Below, piece after piece: positions 8,904-17,363 of a DNA stretch of 64,000 nt. The position numbers and the translations under genes are program-made. This stretch comes from Altererythrobacter sp. BO-6 (GTDB taxonomy: Bacteria; Pseudomonadota; Alphaproteobacteria; Sphingomonadales; Sphingomonadaceae), in assembly GCF_011047315.1 (NCBI RefSeq), contig NZ_CP049259.1:186001-250000 (forward strand), written 5' to 3'. Below the pieces are notes generated by a model. The model had not been told where the DNA came from and made no database searches. It was given only the letters and a program-made list of their open reading frames with translations. How positions within the stretch are numbered: position 1 is the first letter of the stretch; the number at the start of each line of letters is the position of its first letter.

Positions 8904-10277
8904 GTGGCGCTCGAAATCCTGATCGTTGATGACGAACGCGATATCCGCGACCTGGTTGCGGGGGTCTTGAGTGACGAGGGCTATGTTTGCCGCACCGCGG
9001 CCGATAGCACTGGCGCGCTGGCCGCGATCGACGAACGTCGGCCCAGTCTGGTGCTGCTCGATGTCTGGCTGCACGGCAGCGAGATGGACGGGCTGGAAGT
9101 GCTCGATGCGATCAAGGCGCGCGAGCCGGAGCTCCCCGTGATCATCTTTTCCGGCCATGGCAATATCGATACCGCGGTTTCCGCCGTCAGCCGCGGCGCA
9201 ATGGACTTCATCGAGAAACCGTTCGAGGCCGAGCGACTGCTCCTTCTGGTCGAACGCGCGACGGAAACGGATCGGCTGCGGCGCGAGAACATCCAGCTGC
9301 GCGGCAAGGTGATCGGCGGGGAGGAGTTCACCGGCAATTCGACCGCAATCAACGGCGTGCGCGCGACACTCAAGCGCGTGGCAAATACCGGTAGCCGGGT
9401 CCTGATTTCAGGCCCCGCCGGTGCCGGCAAGGAAGTGGCCGCACGTTTGCTCCACAGCTGGAGCCCGCGAGCAGAACATTCGTTCGTGATCGTCAATTCC
9501 GCCCGCATAACGCCCGAGCGGTTCGAGCAGGAATTGTTCGGGGAAGAGGCGGATGGCAAGCTGGTGCGGCCGGGCCTGCTGGAAATGGCCGATGGCGGCA
9601 CGCTCTATCTCGACGAGGTGGCTGACATGCCGCTGTCCACCCAGGCGCGCATCCTGCGGGTCCTCACCGAACAGAGCTTTGTCCGCGTCGGGGGCAGTCG
9701 CCAGATCGGGGTCGATGTAAGGGTGGTTTCTTCTACCTCGCGAGATCTTGCGCAGGAAATGGCCGAGCGGCGCTTTCGCGAGGATTTATTCTACCGGCTC
9801 AACGTCGTGCCAGTGGCTATCCCCTCGCTGGCCGAGCGGCGTGATGACATTCCAGCCTTGGCGCAGCATTTCTTCACCCGCCTGGCCGCAGATCAAGGCC
9901 TGCAGCCGCCGGAAGTCTCGGAGCAGGCCATGGCTGCGCTACAGGCACATGACTGGCCGGGTAACGTGCGCGAGCTGCGCAATGTGATCGAGCGAACCAT
10001 CATCATGACCCCGCGCGAGGAATTGACTGTGGTCGAACCGCATATGCTGCCGGGAGAGATAACCGGTTCGACTGGCGAGCCGAGCGGCACAAGCTTTTCC
10101 GAGGTCATGGGCGTGCCGCTGCGCGAAGCGCGCGAGAGCTTCGAGCGGGAGTATCTGAGTGTCCAGATCCGGCGATTTTCGGGCAATATCTCGAAGACCG
10201 CCGCGTTCATCGGCATGGAGCGATCGGCACTGCATAGAAAGCTCAAGTTGCTGGGAATGACGGACCGGAATGACTGA
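8904..10277 (+). CDS. ntrX: Response regulator NtrX, lacking the GAFTGA loop
   Basis: A 457-residue NtrC-family regulator. The receiver has VDDE and LVLLDVWLHGSEMDG. The AAA+ domain has Walker A GPAGAGKE, Walker B GGTLYLDEVADM, and FREDLFYRLNVVPV. The C-terminal helix-turn-helix is NISKTAAFIGMERSALHRKL. Where NtrC has GHEKGAFTGA, this protein reads GEEADGKLVRPG, so the sigma-54 contact loop is missing. It probably acts with the housekeeping sigma factor or as a repressor, which is inference. The GTG start overlaps the stop that ntrY would have after frame repair (TAGTG). Confidence 0.93.
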   Translation: MALEILIVDDERDIRDLVAGVLSDEGYVCRTAADSTGALAAIDERRPSLVLLDVWLHGSEMDGLEVLDAIKAREPELPVIIFSGHGNIDTAVSAVSRGAMDFIEKPFEAERLLLLVERATETDRLRRENIQLRGKVIGGEEFTGNSTAINGVRATLKRVANTGSRVLISGPAGAGKEVAARLLHSWSPRAEHSFVIVNSARITPERFEQELFGEEADGKLVRPGLLEMADGGTLYLDEVADMPLSTQARILRVLTEQSFVRVGGSRQIGVDVRVVSSTSRDLAQEMAERRFREDLFYRLNVVPVAIPSLAERRDDIPALAQHFFTRLAADQGLQPPEVSEQAMAALQAHDWPGNVRELRNVIERTIIMTPREELTVVEPHMLPGEITGSTGEPSGTSFSEVMGVPLREARESFEREYLSVQIRRFSGNISKTAAFIGMERSALHRKLKLLGMTDRND

Positions 10278-10304
10278 TCAGGTTGCATTGCAGCATAATC
10301 GGGA

Positions 10305-10333
10305 TTGCCGAACGCACTGAAACTCGCCATTAT
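10305..10333 (+). promoter_or_regulatory. Possible sigma-70 promoter for hfq-hflX
   Basis: TTGCCG at 10305-10310 and CATTAT at 10328-10333 are separated by 17 bases in the ntrX-hfq gap, 72 bases before the hfq ATG. The leader also contains a perfect palindrome GGTGCC-A-GGCACC at 10347-10359, which could be an operator or an RNA hairpin. Both are pattern matches only. Confidence 0.35.
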
Positions 10334-10404
10334 CCTGAGAGAAGACGGTGCCAGGCACCAGATTGCGGACCGCAAGGGCGGCCGCCAATAACAGGAGAAT
10401 ACAC

Positions 10405-10956
10405 ATGTCCAGCGGGCGAACCCTCTCCGCGCGCCCCCAGCCGGAAAAGCCAGCCTCCTCCGATGGTGGCGGGGGCGGGGGCAAGCAAGCCAAGCTTCAG
10501 GATGCGTTCCTGAACCTGCTGCGCCGAAACAAGACACCGGTCACAGTATTCCTTGTCAAGGGCGTGAAACTTCAGGGAATCGTCACCTGGTTTGACAATT
10601 TCTCGCTGTTGCTGCGCCGCGACGGGCAATCGCAGCTGGTTTACAAGCATGCGATCTCGACGATCATGCCGGGTCAGCCGATCGACGCCGAACAATTCGC
10701 CAGCCAGGGCGGCAGCGGCAAGCAGCGCCTGCTACAGGATGTGTTCCTGCAGCGCGTCAGCGAAGTCGAGGTGCAGGTCACCATGTTCCTGGTCAACGGC
10801 GTGATGCTGCAAGGCCGGATTGCCGCTTATGACCTGTTCTGCGTGCTGCTGGAACGCGACGGCTTTGTGCAGCTTGCCTACAAGCATGCGGTCTCCACAA
10901 TCCAGCCTGCTTCGCCAGTTGATCTGGCCGGCGACTGGGAAGGCGAAGAAGACTGA
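10405..10956 (+). CDS. hfq: RNA chaperone Hfq with two tandem Sm domains
   Basis: A 183-residue Hfq, about twice the usual length. A glycine-rich N-terminal tail is followed by a first Sm domain (about residues 27-86, LQDAFLN to YKHAIST) and a second (about 105-166, LQDVFLQ to YKHAVST). Both copies keep the LQDxFL entry, a [11 protein letters not shown] or [11 protein letters not shown] strand, and the YKHA motif of the Sm2 region. The tail is acidic (GDWEGEED). A good ribosome site, AGGAG, lies 9 bases before the ATG. Three tandem molecules could build a six-domain ring, which is inference. hflX follows directly, as in many proteobacteria. Confidence 0.93.
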   Translation: MSSGRTLSARPQPEKPASSDGGGGGGKQAKLQDAFLNLLRRNKTPVTVFLVKGVKLQGIVTWFDNFSLLLRRDGQSQLVYKHAISTIMPGQPIDAEQFASQGGSGKQRLLQDVFLQRVSEVEVQVTMFLVNGVMLQGRIAAYDLFCVLLERDGFVQLAYKHAVSTIQPASPVDLAGDWEGEED

Positions 10957-11006
10957 GCTTCGACGACGACCTGCTGGGCGAAGTTACGCGCGGCGCGCGC
11001 GCCCTA

Positions 11007-12272
11007 GTGCTGTGTCCGGATATCCGGGGTCAGGCCTATGCCATCGATACCGCCGAACGGCTTGAGGAAGCCTGCGGGCTTGCGCTGGCGATAGGCGTTA
11101 TCATCGCAGACGCGCGGGTAATCCCGGTACGGAGCATGCGGCCGGGAACGCTGTTTGGTTCCGGCCAGGTGGAACAGATCGCCAGTGATTGCGAATTGCA
11201 CCAGGCGGAACTGGTGATTGTCGATGGCGCGCTATCACCAATCCAGCAGCGCAACCTCGAGGAAAAGCTCAAGCGCAAGGTGATCGACCGGACCGGTCTG
11301 ATCCTGGAGATCTTCGGCGAACGCGCGGCGACGGCCGAAGGGCGGTTGCAGGTAGAGCTGGCGCATCTCGACTACCAACAGAGCCGCCTTGTGCGCAGCT
11401 GGACCCACCTTGAGCGCCAGCGCGGCGGCTTCGGTTTCCTCGGTGGTCCGGGCGAAACCCAGATCGAGGCTGACCGGCGGATGATCCGCCAGCGGATGGC
11501 GCGGTTGCGCAAGGAGCTGGAGCAGGTGCGCAAGACGCGCGGGTTGCATCGGGAACGGCGGGGAAGGGCGCCGTGGCCGGTCATCGCGCTGGTCGGTTAC
11601 ACCAATGCCGGCAAATCGACGCTGTTCAACCGGCTGACCGGTGCAGAAGTCATGGCGGAAGACCTGCTGTTCGCCACGCTTGATCCGACGATGCGGGCGA
11701 TCGAGCTGCCGGCGGTCGAAAAGGCGATCTTGTCCGATACGGTCGGCTTCATCTCCGATCTGCCGACCCAGCTGGTCGCGGCCTTTCGCGCGACGCTTGA
11801 AGAAGTGACCGGCGCGGACGTGATCCTGCATGTGCGCGATATGTCCAATCCTTCACACGAGGCGCAGAAAAAGCAGGTGTTATCGGTCCTTGCCGATCTC
11901 GGGGTGACCGACGGGGAAGGGCAGAGCAAAATCCCGATTGTCGAAGCCTGGAATAAGGTGGATCTCGTCGGGCTCGAACGCGCCGCAGAATTGCGCGAAA
12001 TGGCTGCTCAGCAAGACGATGCGCTGGTGATTTCGGCGCTGACTGGGGAGGGCGTTGACGCGCTGCTTGAGCGGATTGGTGCGCTGCTGACCAAGGAAGC
12101 ACGCGTGATCGAACTGGAACTGCCGGTCAGCGATGGCAAGCGCATCGCCTGGCTCCACGCCAATGGCGAGGTGCTGGCAGAGGAGGACGCTGGTGAAGGT
12201 GAGGGCAGCCCGATCCGCCGGGTGACGGTTCGGCTCAATCCCAAGCAGTTGGGCCAGTTCGAGCGGCTATGA
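11007..12272 (+). CDS. hflX: Ribosome-associated GTPase HflX
   Basis: This GTPase binds the 50S subunit and rescues stalled ribosomes under stress. Visible are GGPGETQIEADRR, the P-loop GYTNAGKST, switch II DTVGFISDLP, and NKVD. The GTG at 11007 is the first conventional start. However, family-like sequence continues upstream (FDDDLLGEVTRGARAL), and a CTG at 10953 overlaps the hfq stop as CTGA. The true start may be that CTG, giving 439 residues. The stop overlaps the convergent mazG by 6 bases. Confidence 0.93.
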   Translation: MLCPDIRGQAYAIDTAERLEEACGLALAIGVIIADARVIPVRSMRPGTLFGSGQVEQIASDCELHQAELVIVDGALSPIQQRNLEEKLKRKVIDRTGLILEIFGERAATAEGRLQVELAHLDYQQSRLVRSWTHLERQRGGFGFLGGPGETQIEADRRMIRQRMARLRKELEQVRKTRGLHRERRGRAPWPVIALVGYTNAGKSTLFNRLTGAEVMAEDLLFATLDPTMRAIELPAVEKAILSDTVGFISDLPTQLVAAFRATLEEVTGADVILHVRDMSNPSHEAQKKQVLSVLADLGVTDGEGQSKIPIVEAWNKVDLVGLERAAELREMAAQQDDALVISALTGEGVDALLERIGALLTKEARVIELELPVSDGKRIAWLHANGEVLAEEDAGEGEGSPIRRVTVRLNPKQLGQFERL

Positions 12273-13037
12273 ACGCTTTTCGGATTGTTTGACCTGCTGC
12301 CACAGCGCTTCCTGCTCATCGAGCGAAAGTCCGGCAAATGTATCACCCGCGATCGCTTCCATTCCCCTGAAACGCCGCTCGAACTTGAGGTTTGCGGCAC
12401 GTAGCGCTTCTTCGGCATCGATCCCGAACGCGCGGACGAGGTTTACCGCGGCAAACAGGAAGTCCCCGGCCTCTTCGAACCGATCCTGTTTTGAGATTGC
12501 TGCATCAAGTTCCTCGATTTCCTCAAGGATTTTTGCTTTGGGCCCTTCGGTATCAGGCCAATCGAAGCCTGTTCGCGCCGCTCGCTTCTGCAGCTTCTGG
12601 GCACGCATCAGAGCCGGCAGCGCCTTCGCAACTCCGTCGAGCGCGCTTGCGGCGCCCTTTTGGTCCCGTTCGGCGGCCTTGATGGCTTCCCAGCGGGTTT
12701 CGCCCATGGTGCCGGTTTCATCGCCGAAGATGTGCGGGTGGCGGGCCTCCATCTTGTCTGAAATGGCGGCGGCAACGTCGGTGAATGCGAAATGGCCGGC
12801 TTCTTCAGCCATGCGGGCGTGAAACACGACCTGAAGTAGTAAGTCGCCGAGTTCCTCGCGCAATTCAGCCATGTCACCGCGCTCGATCGCGTCGGCGACT
12901 TCATAGGCTTCTTCGATCGTGTACGGCGCAATCGTGGCAAAATTCTGCGCCAGATCCCATTCGCACCCACGTTGTGGATCGCGCAGGCGCGCCATGATCT
13001 GCAACAGCCGGTCCATTTGATCGAGAGGGGAGCTCAT
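12267..13037 (-). CDS. mazG: Nucleoside triphosphate pyrophosphohydrolase MazG
   Basis: A 256-residue house-cleaning enzyme that hydrolyses NTPs and dNTPs to monophosphates. The two-domain MazG pattern is visible. The N-terminal domain has CEWDLAQNFATIAPYTIEEA followed by ELREELGDLLLQVVFH, which carries the metal-binding EExxD-type helices. The family motif ARHPHIFGD lies in the middle, and a second, more degenerate copy (EIEELDAAI, EAGDFLFAAVNLVR) is C-terminal. An AT-rich upstream stretch may be its promoter. Confidence 0.93.
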   Translation of the reverse strand: MSSPLDQMDRLLQIMARLRDPQRGCEWDLAQNFATIAPYTIEEAYEVADAIERGDMAELREELGDLLLQVVFHARMAEEAGHFAFTDVAAAISDKMEARHPHIFGDETGTMGETRWEAIKAAERDQKGAASALDGVAKALPALMRAQKLQKRAARTGFDWPDTEGPKAKILEEIEELDAAISKQDRFEEAGDFLFAAVNLVRAFGIDAEEALRAANLKFERRFRGMEAIAGDTFAGLSLDEQEALWQQVKQSEKRS

Positions 13038-13070
13038 AAGCGCGTGTTCTGATGCCTGGATTTTGGAATG

Positions 13071-13084
13071 ATAATATATATTAT
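13071..13084. promoter_or_regulatory. AT-rich 14-bp palindrome upstream of mazG
   Basis: ATAATATATATTAT is a perfect palindrome in an otherwise GC-rich setting, 34 bases before the mazG ATG. It could contain the mazG -10 element or be an operator. No flanking -35 is convincing. Confidence 0.3.
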
Positions 13085-13123
13085 GTTAAATAAAAGATGC
13101 GCTCGCGTGCGGCGTCCACTTCC

Positions 13124-13300
13124 CTAGGCCCCCGGTCCAACAATGCTGAACAGCAAGGCAACGCCAAGGAAAATGGCAACCCACAGCAAGCCCATCCTCA
13201 GCGCCTTGCTCCAATTGAGCCGATGCGACGCAAGCGCGCTCAATGCTAGGATAAGAAACCCGACCAGCGAAACAATCTGGACAATCGAATATTCGTTCAT
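13124..13300 (-). CDS. Small two-helix membrane protein, 58 residues, function unknown
   Basis: The ATG at 13298-13300 overlaps the TGA of the upstream MBL-fold gene (ATGA), and the frame stops at TAG 13124-13126. The product starts MNEYSIVQIVSLVGFLIL. It has two hydrophobic segments (about residues 6-24 and 37-54) joined by a short basic loop around HRLNWSKALR. The translational coupling and the clean helical-hairpin pattern are why I call it real. The charge pattern suggests the loop faces the cytoplasm. It is the last gene of the dacA-tmk-holB-metG-tatD operon. Confidence 0.72.
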   Translation of the reverse strand: MNEYSIVQIVSLVGFLILALSALASHRLNWSKALRMGLLWVAIFLGVALLFSIVGPGA

Positions 13301-14064
13301 GCGACGATCTCCAGCCCATCATACCCGACTACGACGTTATCAGGCGTCTCTGCGGATATCGTCGCATAATCCATGCTCTTGTCGAGATGGCTGAGCACCA
13401 GGATTCTCGCCCGCGAACGTTCAGCCAGTTCCATCGCCATAGCCAGATTGGCATGCGTGGGATGCGGATCCCGCCTCAGGCAATCGCTGACCAGGATGTC
13501 AACGTCCCGGTAAAGATCGATCATATCATCAGTAATTTCACTGTAATCAGTAGCATAAGCGATGCTTTTGCCATCCGCATCAAAGCGAAAGCCGGTCGTT
13601 TCGGTTGGCCCATGCGGCATCTGGCACCAATCGACGCCGAAACCGGCATGCATCCTTAGCCTGTCGAGCACCTCCAGTGTGGCTATTGTGGGATAGCCGT
13701 GCTGGCCCGCGAAGATATAGCCAAACCTCTGGCGCAGCCGATATGCCGTATCTTCGGACGCAAATCCGGGGATTGGGCCTCCGCGACCATACCGCAGCAC
13801 CCGCAGGTCATCGATCCCGTGGCAATGGTCGGCGTGATCGTGCGTCCAGAACACGCCGTCGAGGCGGTCGATGTTATTGTCGAGCAGCTGCTGCCGCAAA
13901 TCGGTCGAGGTATCGACCAGCAAGCGGTTGCCGGCATTGCTTTCGACGACGATCGAAACCCGCGTGCGGCGGTTGCGCGGCTCGTTTGGATCGCAATCGC
14001 CCCAGTCATTGCCGACCCGCGGAACGCCGGTCGAAGTGCCCGAACCGAGGACGATCAGCTTCAA
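13297..14064 (-). CDS. MBL-fold metallo-hydrolase (PhnP-like)
   Basis: A 255-residue metallo-beta-lactamase-fold protein. The N-terminus LKLIVLGSGTSTGVPRVG and the zinc motif THDHADHCHG are those of the PhnP-like phosphodiesterase group that follows tatD in many alphaproteobacteria. Later metal ligands are plausible at ATDYSE and LSHLDKS. I chose the TTG at 14062-14064 because it overlaps the tatD stop (TTGA) and gives the family N-terminus; the longer frame upstream runs inside tatD. The likely substrate is a cyclic or mono-phosphodiester, by family only. Confidence 0.88.
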   Translation of the reverse strand: MKLIVLGSGTSTGVPRVGNDWGDCDPNEPRNRRTRVSIVVESNAGNRLLVDTSTDLRQQLLDNNIDRLDGVFWTHDHADHCHGIDDLRVLRYGRGGPIPGFASEDTAYRLRQRFGYIFAGQHGYPTIATLEVLDRLRMHAGFGVDWCQMPHGPTETTGFRFDADGKSIAYATDYSEITDDMIDLYRDVDILVSDCLRRDPHPTHANLAMAMELAERSRARILVLSHLDKSMDYATISAETPDNVVVGYDGLEIVA

Positions 14065-14837
14065 AACGCGGCCTTGCTGAACAGCTTGCGGAAATTGGCG
14101 GTTGTATAGTCCGCGAGTTCGGCGAATTCCTCGCCCCGCAAATCGGCCAGGAACTGCGCGGTGTTGGCCACGAAAGCCGGCTCGCACGGCTTGCCGCGAT
14201 GCGGGACTGGCGCAAGGAACGGACTGTCGGTTTCCACCAGCAACCGATCTTGCGGGATTTCCTTTGCGATTTCCTGCAGTTCTGTGGCGTTCTTGAAAGT
14301 CACAATGCCAGACAGCGAGATACTCAGGCCGAGCTCGAGCACCCGTTTGCCGAAGTCTGCCGAGGCGGTGAAACAATGGATCAGCGCGGGGAAGGCGCCC
14401 TTCCCCGTCTCTTCTTCAAGAATCTCCAGCGTGTCATCGTCAGCGTCGCGCGTGTGGATGATCAGCGGCAGGCCGGTCTCTCGTGCTACGCCGATATGCA
14501 TGCGAAACAGATCGCGCTGGGTCGCGCGGTCGGAACGGTCGTAATAGTAATCGAGCCCGGTTTCGCCGATCCCGATCACCTTCGGATGAGCGGCTGCTTC
14601 AAGCAGCGCTTCGCGGCCCAGATCGGCGTGCTGGTCAGCCTCGTGCGGGTGGATGCCGACGCTGGCCCAGACATCGCTCTCGCGCTCCGCTGTGCCGACC
14701 ACCTGGCCCCATTCGCTGCGCCGGGTAGAGATATTGAGGAACTGGCCGACGCCCGCCGTCCGCGCTCGTTCAAGTACGCCGGCCTGGTCATCGACCAAGC
14801 CCTTGTACTCGAGGTGGCAGTGGCTATCGACCAGCAT
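14061..14837 (-). CDS. TatD-family metal-dependent hydrolase
   Basis: A 258-residue TIM-barrel hydrolase of the TatD/YcfH group, linked to DNA or RNA 3' end trimming and D-tyrosyl processing. Metal ligands are visible in DSHCHLE (HxH), GETGLDYYY, HTRDADDDT, ALIHCFTAS and ETDSPFLAP. The ATG overlaps the metG stop (TGATG) and the stop overlaps the TTG of the MBL gene, so it is translationally coupled on both sides. Confidence 0.93.
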   Translation of the reverse strand: MLVDSHCHLEYKGLVDDQAGVLERARTAGVGQFLNISTRRSEWGQVVGTAERESDVWASVGIHPHEADQHADLGREALLEAAAHPKVIGIGETGLDYYYDRSDRATQRDLFRMHIGVARETGLPLIIHTRDADDDTLEILEEETGKGAFPALIHCFTASADFGKRVLELGLSISLSGIVTFKNATELQEIAKEIPQDRLLVETDSPFLAPVPHRGKPCEPAFVANTAQFLADLRGEEFAELADYTTANFRKLFSKAAF

Positions 14838-16405
14838 CAGGCGCTTTCCTCTGCGGGCAGTTCGAGCCGCGGGAAAAGCGGCGTGGGTGCGACGATCCGG
14901 AAGTCGCTTTCAGCCAGCGGCGAATACCAGTGGCTGCGAATACCCTCGTAGCTGCGCAGATCCGGTGCGATACCCATCGTATCGAGCAATTTCGCACTGC
15001 TTGCCGGGATCACCGGCGCAATCGCAACGGCCAACTGCGCGATGCAGATGTAAAGCGTGGCCAGCACGGTCTCCATGCGCTCGGGATCGGTCTTGCGCAG
15101 CGCCCAGGGGGCTTCGCTGTCGATATAGGCGTTGCAGGCGAACACCGCTTGCAGCCATGCTTCAACCCCCTGCTGCAAGGCCAGGCTTTCGAATGCTTCG
15201 GGAATGTCCTTGCTGATCGCTTTGTCGACCGCTTCGAACAGCGCGGTGTCCGCTTCGGTGTGGCCGCGTATCACAGGCAAATAGCCGTCGAGGTTCTTGG
15301 CGATGAAACCCAGCGTACGCTGCGCCAGATTGCCGAACGCGTTGCCCAGTTCGCCATTGGCCCGCTGTACGATCGCTTCGGCCGAATAACTTCCGTCCTG
15401 CCCGAAAGCGATTTCGCGCATGAAGAAATAGCGCAGCGGATCGACCCCGAAGCGTGCGGCCAGGTCCATCGGATCGACCACATTGCCCGCACTCTTGCTC
15501 ATCTTCTCGCCGCCGCGCGCCAACAGGAAGCCGTGTCCGAACACCTGTTTGGGCAGCGGAAGGCCCGCGCTCATCAGGAAGGCAGGCCAGTAGACCGTAT
15601 GGAAGCGGACAATATCCTTGCCAATCATGTGGATGTTCGCCGGCCAATAGCGCTGGAACATCTCGCCGTCGGCATCGGGAAAACCGACCCCGGTCATGTA
15701 GGTTGTTAGTGCGTCAACCCAGACATACATCACGTGCCCAGGAGAATTCGGCACCGGTACGCCCCAGTCGAAACTGGTGCGCGACACGCTGAGGTCTTTC
15801 AGCCCTGCCTCGACAAAGCGGAGCACTTCGTTGCGGCGGCTTTCGGGCCGGATGAAGCCGGGATTGTCGCGATAAAGCGCGAGCAGTTTGTCCTGATAGT
15901 TCGACAGCCGGAAGAACCAGGTCTCCTCTGCCGTCCATTCCACCGGGGTCCCTTGCGGAGAGAGCTTTTCGCCCCCTTCCCCTTCGGTCAGCTCGCTTTC
16001 ATCGTAGAAAGCCTCGTCACGGACTGAGTACCAGCCTTCGTAGCGATCGAGATAGAGATCGCCCGCTGCCTCCATCCGGCGCCACAGCTCGAGGCTCGCG
16101 GCATGATGGCGCGGCTCTGTGGTGCGCACGAAATCATCATAAGAGAGATTGAGAGTGTCCGCCATCTCCCTGAAATAGGCAGACATTTCATCGGCAAGAT
16201 CGATCGTGGCGCGGCCCATCTTGCGCGCCGTTTGGTCCATCTTCAGCCCGTGTTCGTCAGTGCCGGTGATGAAACGCACGTCGCGGCCCATCATCCGCTG
16301 GAACCGCGCGACGACATCGGTTGCAATCCCTTCATAGGCGTGGCCGATATGCGGGCGCCCGTTGGGATAGTTGATTGCGGTGGTGATGTAGAAGGGTTCA
16401 GCCAT
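14837..16405 (-). CDS. metG: Methionyl-tRNA synthetase
   Basis: A 522-residue class I synthetase that charges tRNA-Met. The signatures HIGHAYEG and KMSKSAGN are intact, with WFFRLSNYQ and YVWVDALTTYMTG in the catalytic core. There is no C-terminal EMAP/Trbp-like tRNA-binding extension, as in the short form common in alphaproteobacteria. I used the ATG at 16405 (MAEPFYITTAINYPNG); the longer frame reads into holB. The first bases overlap the holB end. Confidence 0.95.
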   Translation of the reverse strand: MAEPFYITTAINYPNGRPHIGHAYEGIATDVVARFQRMMGRDVRFITGTDEHGLKMDQTARKMGRATIDLADEMSAYFREMADTLNLSYDDFVRTTEPRHHAASLELWRRMEAAGDLYLDRYEGWYSVRDEAFYDESELTEGEGGEKLSPQGTPVEWTAEETWFFRLSNYQDKLLALYRDNPGFIRPESRRNEVLRFVEAGLKDLSVSRTSFDWGVPVPNSPGHVMYVWVDALTTYMTGVGFPDADGEMFQRYWPANIHMIGKDIVRFHTVYWPAFLMSAGLPLPKQVFGHGFLLARGGEKMSKSAGNVVDPMDLAARFGVDPLRYFFMREIAFGQDGSYSAEAIVQRANGELGNAFGNLAQRTLGFIAKNLDGYLPVIRGHTEADTALFEAVDKAISKDIPEAFESLALQQGVEAWLQAVFACNAYIDSEAPWALRKTDPERMETVLATLYICIAQLAVAIAPVIPASSAKLLDTMGIAPDLRSYEGIRSHWYSPLAESDFRIVAPTPLFPRLELPAEESA

Positions 16406-17363
16406 GGGCCGGCTCGCTAGCGCCAGCCGCGCGCGCAAGCAAGCTGGCGATTTCGCCCACCAGCAGGCCGGGATCGAAATTATAGGTCGGCGCTTGTGCC
16501 GCAAGCGTTACCAGCTCGGCGTGCGCTTCGATCAGTCCGCTGTGCTGTTCGGGCCGCGCATCGGGCAACGCGCGGGCGAGAGTGGTGCGCGCCAGTTCGA
16601 TCACCGCGCGCATACGTTCGCGATCGGGCCGCGCGCCGACTGCGGCGGCCAGCCTTCCGCGCAGCTCGAACCCGGGATCGCCTTGCGCGACCAGGCTGCG
16701 GATCGCCTGCGCCACGCCGCCGAGTTCCTGCTGCAGGAAACCGCGCGCTGCGCCCAGCGATCCGCCGGCCATCGCAACGGCCAGCTCCCGTTCGGTTGCG
16801 CTTACCGCGGGAAATTCGCCGCCCAGGTGGCTCGCAATCGCAGCATCGCTGAGCTGCGGAAAGCGCAGCATCCGGCAGCGCGACCGGATCGTGGGTAGCA
16901 GCCCGGCGGGGCGATGCGTTACCAGCAGGAAGAATGTGCCCTGCGGCGGCTCTTCCAGGCTCTTGAGCAAGGCGTTGGATGCACCGCGCTCCATATCGTC
17001 CGCCGGATCGATGATCACCGCGCGCCGGGAGCCGAGCGTCGGGCGAGTGGTCAGCCGTTGCTGCATCGCGCGGATCTGAGCGACTGTGATGTTGCGCTTG
17101 ACCTCGAAGGGCTTCCCCTCCTCGCGCTTGCGCTCTTCCTTGTCGTCCTTGGGCAGGTGCGTGAGCACGATGATATCGGGATGATCGCCGGTGGGTTGCG
17201 GAATACCCTCTTCCGCCACCAATTCTCGCGCCGCGGCGAGCGCAAAGTCATGCTTTCCCAGGCCAGCCTTGCCTGCAAGGATCCAGCCATGGTGCATGCG
17301 CGCCCCGCCGATCGCATCGCGCCATTCGTGCCAGGCCGCTGTGTGGTTGGGCCAGTCGGTCAT
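16398..17363 (-). CDS. holB: DNA polymerase III subunit delta'
   Basis: A 321-residue clamp-loader subunit. The N-terminus has WHEWRDAI and HHGWILAGKAGLGKHDFAL, a P-loop that ends in GKH and lacks the usual Ser/Thr, so nucleotide binding may be lost, as in the enterobacterial delta'. The motifs MERGASNALLKSLEEPP and LLVTHRPAGLLPTIRSRCR (SRC motif) are diagnostic. It sits between tmk and metG, overlapping both by a few bases, which is a common order in alphaproteobacteria. Confidence 0.93.
   Translation of the reverse strand: MTDWPNHTAAWHEWRDAIGGARMHHGWILAGKAGLGKHDFALAAARELVAEEGIPQPTGDHPDIIVLTHLPKDDKEERKREEGKPFEVKRNITVAQIRAMQQRLTTRPTLGSRRAVIIDPADDMERGASNALLKSLEEPPQGTFFLLVTHRPAGLLPTIRSRCRMLRFPQLSDAAIASHLGGEFPAVSATERELAVAMAGGSLGAARGFLQQELGGVAQAIRSLVAQGDPGFELRGRLAAAVGARPDRERMRAVIELARTTLARALPDARPEQHSGLIEAHAELVTLAAQAPTYNFDPGLLVGEIASLLARAAGASEPAHG

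Noticed and set aside
13086..13322. 78-codon minus-strand frame in the mazG-MBL gap
   Set aside because: It overlaps the coupled 58-residue membrane protein in another frame and has no hydrophobic or domain pattern.
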